From the NCBI GenBank assembly GCA_010015675.1, contig ML976997.1:122704-183080 (forward strand): 60,377 nucleotides of DNA, given 5' to 3'. Under the pieces are notes generated by a model. The model saw only the letters and a program-made list of their open reading frames with translations. It made no database searches and was not told the DNA's origin. Positions 55,201 to 60,377 of the stretch are shown in pieces (within the stretch, counting starts at the first letter, position 1; each line of letters starts with the position of its first letter). The DNA comes from Byssothecium circinans (Eukaryota; Ascomycota; Dothideomycetes; Pleosporales; Massarinaceae). A program made the position numbers and the translations under genes.

Positions 55201-57072
55201 CATGTAGAGAGCCGGAAACCGTCACCGTCGTCTTCACAAAACAAAGTCAGCCCAGTCACGGCAAGACCTCTACCAACACGGCCTACCAAGCCAGAGTCCA
55301 AGACCTTGCAAGAAATATTCCCACCAAATGGAAGCGCATCAGCAAGTAAAGATGAGCCTTCCCAGGAGAAATCCGCCTTCTCTGTAAAAGATGTAACAGC
55401 TTCGTGGGGTCGTCCATCAGCGTCCGCGTCGCCAGCACAGGTCAAGTCCCCTATCAAGCTACCCACCAAGGCCGACGAAAGTGCAGCGATGGAGGATGCA
55501 GGCCTCAATCGATCGCCGCATCCCTCTCCACAGCCGTCTGACACGATTCAGTCTAAGCCACAAACCCCGAAGCCCAAACCGGTTGGGCTTGGTCTCGGTG
55601 GATTCAGCTTAGGCGGACTTGCACTAGCTAGATCGAGAGAATCCAGCCCGCCAAAACCACATTCTGCAAAGGCGTTCCCTATCTCTCCGCCAATGAGCAG
55701 CGAGCGACCTCAGTCAGAACCTTTCAAAGCTTCTCCCGCCCCTGACAAGCCTCAGGGTGTCTTTGATGAGTTCTTCGACGAAAAGCCTGTAACAACAGGA
55801 CAGTTACCCGAAAATATCGACACTGTTCAGATTCTGCAAAATCCTCCTTTCGATTGCAATCCTGCCGGCAAGATCAGAACAATGCAGAAAACCCTCCATG
55901 AGGTGACCGGAGATGGCAAGCTGATGCCGGTCCCGACACATGAACAGCATATCTTGTACGCGGACTCAATGTACTTGTGCACACATACCTTTGGCGACCC
56001 GAAAGGCGCAAAATTGACCGAAGCCTACCTTTGGTCTGGCAATGGTGTGGCGGAACCCACCGTGGAAGACGTGCAGGTTTTTGCCCGCAATTTCGCAAAA
56101 CAGAACCAAGCAAAGCTTGTGCACATGCGACAAGGCAAAGAAACACCTAACTTCTTTGACGCCCTTGGCGGCATCGTCATCACAAAACGTGCACGGCCGG
56201 CTTCGAAGGAATATATGCTTTGTGGACGTCGTCATCTGTGCCACATCGCTTTTGATGAGGTAGAGTTCTCACTCAAGAGTTTTTGCTCCGGCTACGTTTT
56301 CATCATTTCCACAGACGCAGGCAAGCTATACCTATGGAAAGGAAGAGGCTGCTCACAAGAAGAGCTATCCGCAGCTCGGCTGATGGGCATGGACCTCACC
56401 CCTACCGGCGACATAATAGAAATCGACGAAGGATCTGAAACCCAAGAGCTAATCAACGTCTTCCCTCTATCCCAAACCAAGGGTCCAGCTATTCCGCGCT
56501 CGGCAGACCACTGGCGGTACAAAGCCACATCCGATCGATATCGAGCACGTTTGTTCCGGGTGGAGCAGCACCAATCGACGGTAAGCTCTTACCTCGGCTC
56601 CTATCTACCTAACATTTTACGACGGCCGTCGTGGAATTCTTACAAGGACAAAACTGAATCTCGACCACAGACGCCTACTACGCCCAAGTCACCGGACGTT
56701 ACTACCAAGGTGGTGGAGATTATGCCGTTTTGTCAGCGGGATTTGGATCCGGAATATATCTTCGTCTTGGATGCCTTCTTTGAGACGTATATTATTGTCG
56801 GTGCTCTCTCGCGAACGCAACACCACGCCTTTGCCATAGCTCTCATGTTTGTACAAGAATATACTATGCTCGCCGTCTCCGAGGAGGATAGACCGTTCAT
56901 GCCGATTTCCACCATTGTCCTCGAAGGCACGCCCCGCGATATGAAGGCAGTCTTTAGGTTCTGGGATGATGCGATGATTCCGGCGGCTGGACTCATGCGT
57001 GGCAAACTTGGACGAGGCAAGAGCTTGAGGATTGTTGGGTTGGAAAAGGCTATCGAGGCGACTAGACAGTGA
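52221..57072 (+). CDS. DUF4045/gelsolin-repeat protein (villin-like actin regulator)
   Basis: Two exons (52221-52365, 52424-57072) give 1597 residues. The N-terminus MSNSEPVDQFLQRMRTLSDQ and the helix KLEEELIQGRSERLARRAER, rebuilt across the intron, match the start of the fungal DUF4045 domain. About 1,100 residues of Ser/Pro/Lys-rich, probably disordered sequence follow, with many SP and TP sites that could be kinase targets. The C-terminal 400 residues carry gelsolin-like repeats: YLWSGNGVAEPTVEDVQVFA, then GKLYLWKGRGCSQEELSAAR, and IFVLDAFFETYIIVG. Gelsolin repeats bind actin and calcium, so a cytoskeletal role is likely. Near 56581-56646 there is a GTAAGC donor with a CTAAC site and a possible AG acceptor, in frame and stop-free, so a second intron is possible. 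The stretch reads Ser/Leu/Arg-rich. Confidence 0.87.
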
Positions 57073-58282
57073 ACAGGAGGATAGGCTTTCATAGGTGGTC
57101 GTTATGCATGTCTGGCGCGTTTCTGTGGGACTGAGGTGACGAGCAATGTGGTGGGAGGGGACTTCTTGTCGCGGCGTGTATTATCTGTGTCTTATGGTCG
57201 GTGTTTGGGGACTGCGGATGCTGTGTACATATCGCAGGTGGGTGATTGCATATGGCGTGGATACCGGTGTCTGGTCGTGTTCTGCAACACCTATGGAGCT
57301 TGCTACAAACTTTCTGTCACTTGAATCAAAAAATACTTCTAATTCTTTGAACTTCGCGCCCGATCTGTTGATAACCGGTGGGTAAGCTTGGTATTGTCGT
57401 TGGTACTCGTTCGAAGTATCGGTAAGTCGGGCCGGCATGTTGATTTAACCCTTTGATTAACAGTGGCCATACCATATCGCAGGGGTTGATTTGATATGAC
57501 GACACATCACATGGACGCAGTTGCAAACGTTGGTTCGCGGATACGAGGTGCATGAATTTCCCCGTGGGGAGCGTTGTCATACCCGGTGGTTTCGGTACCG
57601 GGATGCACACTGCACTGGCATGTACTGTAGTAAGCACGAGGCCACGGATGGTAAGATGAGTGCTTCCCAGCACGCCTTCTTTTGCCATAGCTTTTATTGG
57701 AGTGAGCTAAGACGACAAAGCGTTGTAACTCTTTCCTTCCTTTCTTCCTATCGAACTTATTCTCTACCGGTACTCCATTCCGATGAACACCTAGGTAAGA
57801 CTCAGTCCTCAGGCAAGCCCAGCGGATACTCACCACATCCTCGACATTTATATTAATCCCCCTCCTCCATCGCACAAAGCCCAACCATGGCCGTATATTA
57901 AAAACGCCAACGTTTTCCACGTGTCCACCTATCGCTTCAAGCCGACGACGTGTCGCCTCCAATTACTCCTCAATGCCAAATGACATCTACTAGCAAAGGC
58001 CTGCCTATTCGGTCCGCCCGACGGACCGTGGACCTGGTCGAAAGCCTGGAAAGGTTTCGGCACAATATACACAGATTATAATGGGGGGGTTTGGGCTCGC
58101 AAGAGGAGTATGTTTTGTGGTTGAGTTGGCGTATAAAGGATGATGCGTATCCGGGTAGAGAGAGATGATCAGTCAGTGCACACCTCGTGGTTTTCATCTA
58201 CCACTACACTACTCTTACTATACATATACATCCCTCCCCTACCCAAGTCGATCCCACCTCCGCCAAGCTTCCCCCATCCAAG
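57073..58282. other. Intergenic, promoter of the LPMO gene
   Basis: 1.2 kb without a supported gene. A TATA box lies at 58132-58137 (listed separately). A CACGTG core near 57918 is the only other motif noted. Confidence 0.5.
58132..58137 (+). promoter_or_regulatory. TATA box of the LPMO gene
   Basis: TATAAA, 145 bases before the start codon, in a leader that turns C/T-rich afterwards. Secreted inducible fungal enzymes often have such a TATA box. Confidence 0.55.
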
Positions 58283-59145
58283 ATGCACTCCCTCTATACC
58301 CTCCTCGCCCTCCCCGCCCTCGTCTCCGCGCACGGCCACATCCGCAACGTCCTCGCCGACTCAAAATGGTACCTAGGCTGGGACTCTGCGTACAAATTCG
58401 CCAACCCCATCCCAACCACAGTCGGCTGGCAAGCCGACAACCTGGACAACGGTTTCGTTGCCCCTGACGCCTTCTCCTCCGACGCCATCATCTGCCACAA
58501 GCAGGGGAAATCAAACGGCGCCTACGTAACCGCCAAAGCCGGCAGCAAAGTCACCTTCTACTGGGACACATGGCCCATTAGCCACAAAGGCCCCGTCATC
58601 AACTACATCGCCGACTGCAGGGGCAACTGCGACACCGTTGCCCCTGCGAGCCTGCTATGGACGAAGCTCGACCACGGCGCGTGGAAGAGCGGGAGTAACC
58701 CTGGGAATTGGGTCACGGATGACCTGATTGCGAATAACTTCTCGGCGAGTACGACGATTCCGGCGAATTTGAAGGCGGGGAGTTATGTGCTTAGGCATGA
58801 GATTATCGCGTTGCATGCGGCGGGGTCTCAGAATGGCGCGCAGAGTTATCCGCAGTGTGTTAATGTTAAGGTGGAGGGGAGTGGGACGGCGAGTTTGAGT
58901 GGGGGCGTGCCGGCTACGTCGTTTTATAAGGCTACTGGTATGTTCTTTGATGTTTTTTTGATGGTCCTCCGCCTTCCCCCAACCTTTCTTTTTGATTGAG
59001 TGGATGATTGACTGACATGTATCTGACAGACCCGGGGATTATATTCGACCTCTACCGCGCATTTACTAGCTACACGATTCCCGGGCCGGCAGTGAGTGGG
59101 CCCAAGAAGAGGGAGGCGAGGGAGCATGCGAGGGACTTTGTCTGA
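58283..59145 (+). CDS. AA9 lytic polysaccharide monooxygenase (former GH61), secreted
   Basis: Two exons (58283-58937, 59030-59145) give 256 residues. The signal peptide [16 protein letters not shown] ends directly before H17, which becomes the free N-terminal histidine of the copper-binding histidine brace. H101 in WPISHKGPV is the second brace residue, and Y189 in AQSYPQC the axial tyrosine, with Q187 nearby. Other family blocks are [16 protein letters not shown]-like AIICHKQGK, and [14 protein letters not shown]. The enzyme uses copper and O2 or H2O2 to break cellulose chains (or other beta-glucans), outside the cell. There is no carbohydrate-binding module; the protein stops soon after [11 protein letters not shown] with a charged [13 protein letters not shown] tail. 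The start was chosen because it gives the signal peptide; the frame is open further upstream to 58187. Confidence 0.95.
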
Positions 59146-59478
59146 AGAGGGCGCTGGGAAATGGAACAATTTGGAACTTGAGTGTGAGGAAAGATAGATT
59201 GTAGTATTCGCACTATACCAAACTCTTTTCCCCATCAGACCAGAATCTTCCCCAACAAAACGCGTTCACGGGATCAAAGATTGCCATAGCTATAGCAATG
59301 ACTATGAGCTGATCACGTCACTCGACAAATAACTAGCAAAGATCTAAGCCATCCAGCCATCAACCAACCCTACAATTCCAAACCCCCACCACCATGTATA
59401 AAACTCAAATACTCTAATCATTCAGCCCGCTACCCCAATTCCTCCAAAGGACTTGAAGTATAAAAGTTTCTCCACATC
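59146..59478. other. Intergenic, 333 bases
   Basis: 3' flank of the LPMO gene. A TATAAAA motif near 59459 lies too close to the next possible ATG (59479) to be a convincing promoter for it. No other feature. Confidence 0.5.
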
Positions 59479-60006
59479 ATGCCACAAAATATCCCCACTA
59501 CAAACCTCGCACCCAAAGAGTCCCTCGAAAAGCCCCCCACGCCTCCGTCACCCCCGCCTCCGTCACGACTGAATGAGCCTCAAGCGGGGGGGTGGGGACG
59601 AAAGTTCATAGAAGCTGACGAAGCGCGCTTGAGGAATCAAAATATGGAGGCGCGGATAGCGCCCGTTACACGACCAAGGGAACGGTACGAGGGCAGTACG
59701 AGGGTGAAGAATACGAGGTTGCATGCGCCGGAGTTGGAGCTTAGCAGAGATAGGAGAGCTGCGGTTTCTGAGATGGGCGGCGGTGGAGATGTGGTGGTAG
59801 AGCGGGGGATGGAGGGGAGTGGAGATAGTGGAAGGGGGGTCGGGGATGATGGCGGGGATGGAGGTGATGGCGAGGATGAGAATGGGTGTGGTGTTGACGG
59901 TGAGGAAGGTGGGAATGGCGAGGTTCGAGATGCAGGTCAGTGTGATGAAGGGGAGAAGGAGAATGATAGAGATGGCAAAAGTCAGCGGGACGGTAATGAA
60001 GATTAA
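59479..60006 (+). CDS. Hypothetical acidic, Gly-rich protein, uncertain
   Basis: An ATG-started frame of 175 residues. The first half (PPTPPSPPPPSRLNEPQAGG, then FIEADEARLRNQNMEARIAP) looks protein-like and basic/acidic; the second half is Gly/Asp/Glu-rich low complexity from GA-rich DNA. The opposite strand has a frame of similar length (60072-59563) that is hydrophobic only because of the same base bias. I know no relative. It may be a real small protein with part of its sequence disordered, or the chance reading of a purine-rich stretch. Confidence 0.4.
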   Translation: MPQNIPTTNLAPKESLEKPPTPPSPPPPSRLNEPQAGGWGRKFIEADEARLRNQNMEARIAPVTRPRERYEGSTRVKNTRLHAPELELSRDRRAAVSEMGGGGDVVVERGMEGSGDSGRGVGDDGGDGGDGEDENGCGVDGEEGGNGEVRDAGQCDEGEKENDRDGKSQRDGNED

Positions 60007-60095
60007 AATTGTTGGAAAGGGAGGGTGATTTCTGAGTAGGAAAACGGTCATCTTATTGATTACTGACTGCATAGTGTAAAAGGTATGAAATGGAT

Positions 60096-60377
60096 TTAAT
60101 AGACATGTATGTTTTTGTTAGTGGTGAACTTGCTGTGGCCTAATTGTAATATTTGATACGGGGGTGTTTCATGTGGGAATATATTAAATATACATATAAC
60201 GTATTCCACCATCGAACCGCCCACACCATCGAACCGCTCACGATTCCTTGGCAAGACCAACTCACTCAACTGCATCATCATTATCGTCCGCATCGCTATC
60301 TGAAAATATATACTGAGTACTAGCCTCCAACTCAGAAGAACCCTCTTCATCAGCTTGACAAGTTCTCGCGTTATGCC
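60096..60377 (-). mobile_element. Possible 3' end of a DDE (pogo/Fot1-like) transposase gene, cut by the window edge
   Basis: On the minus strand the frame is open from the right edge to a TAA at 60096-60098 and begins HNARTCQADEEGSSELEAST. A HNARTC end of a zinc knuckle followed by an acidic Ser/Asp tail (FSDSDADNDDDAVELVLP) is what I recall at the C-terminus of fungal pogo-class transposases. The rest of the gene would lie outside the window, so the call is weak. A 17-base direct repeat (CACCATCGAACCGC repeated) lies inside the frame around 60208-60240. Confidence 0.4.

Overview
The window is ordinary nuclear DNA of a filamentous ascomycete. Introns are short (about 40-110 bases) with GT..AG ends and CTAAC/CTAAT-type branch sites. 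Many proteins carry Gln/Pro/Ser-rich tails, and several families are typical of or restricted to Pezizomycotina: a CFEM-domain PTH11-type receptor, a DUF4045-gelsolin protein, an AA9 lytic polysaccharide monooxygenase and a Spt20 with a long Gln-rich tail. Dothideomycetes is my best guess, by general resemblance of the proteins only. No bacterial features, CRISPR arrays, rRNA or tRNA genes were seen.

Layout. 0.7-2.3 kb: an SRPK-like kinase gene with a frameshift and a TGG-to-TAG-type nonsense codon. 3.0-4.8 kb: D-arabinono-1,4-lactone oxidase. 5.4-8.3 kb: SAGA subunit Spt20, with an apparent 18-nt microexon. 9.0-11.6 kb: a divergent pair, a Bet v1-like protein (-) and an Hsp20 (+) with a perfect three-unit heat-shock element. 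12.6-13.2 kb: a small frameshifted gene. 14.8-17.7 kb: a PHD-finger protein. 18.3-20.2 kb: WRAP73/Wdr8 (-). 20.6-22.1 kb: CFEM/PTH11-type receptor (-), divergent from a cytochrome P450 at 23.5-25.3 kb. 27.2-30.3 kb: a 978-residue Gln-rich protein of unknown function (-). 31.9-32.7 kb: a cytochrome b561-type membrane protein (-). 34.5-34.9 kb: a small basic/acidic protein. 37.1-38.1 kb: a RING protein (-). 39.3-39.9 kb: an isochorismatase-family hydrolase. 41.2-46.8 kb: TAF4 (-) and the pre-mRNA 3'-end endonuclease Ysh1/CPSF73 (+), head to head. 48.1-50.6 kb: a GNAT acetyltransferase (-), head to head with Arl2 (50.9-51.7 kb, containing a 17-nt microexon). 52.2-57.1 kb: DUF4045-gelsolin protein. 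58.3-59.1 kb: secreted AA9 LPMO. The right edge has a low-confidence acidic ORF and what may be the 3' end of a DDE transposase gene.

The genes do not form an operon or a metabolic cluster. Several housekeeping genes act in RNA polymerase II expression (Spt20 in SAGA, TAF4 in TFIID, Ysh1 in cleavage/polyadenylation, perhaps the PHD protein), and others act on the cytoskeleton (Wdr8, Arl2, gelsolin-like). The stretch from 30.3 to 41.2 kb is gene-poor. I found no convincing new multi-gene system. The most checkable oddities are the two decayed genes, the two microexons, a long Ysh1 intron with an open alternative reading through the catalytic motif, the low-complexity Hsp20, the unknown Gln-rich protein, and an ORF with a duplicated, apparently protein-conserved motif near 40.5 kb. 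All exon boundaries were inferred by hand from splice motifs and reading-frame continuity.
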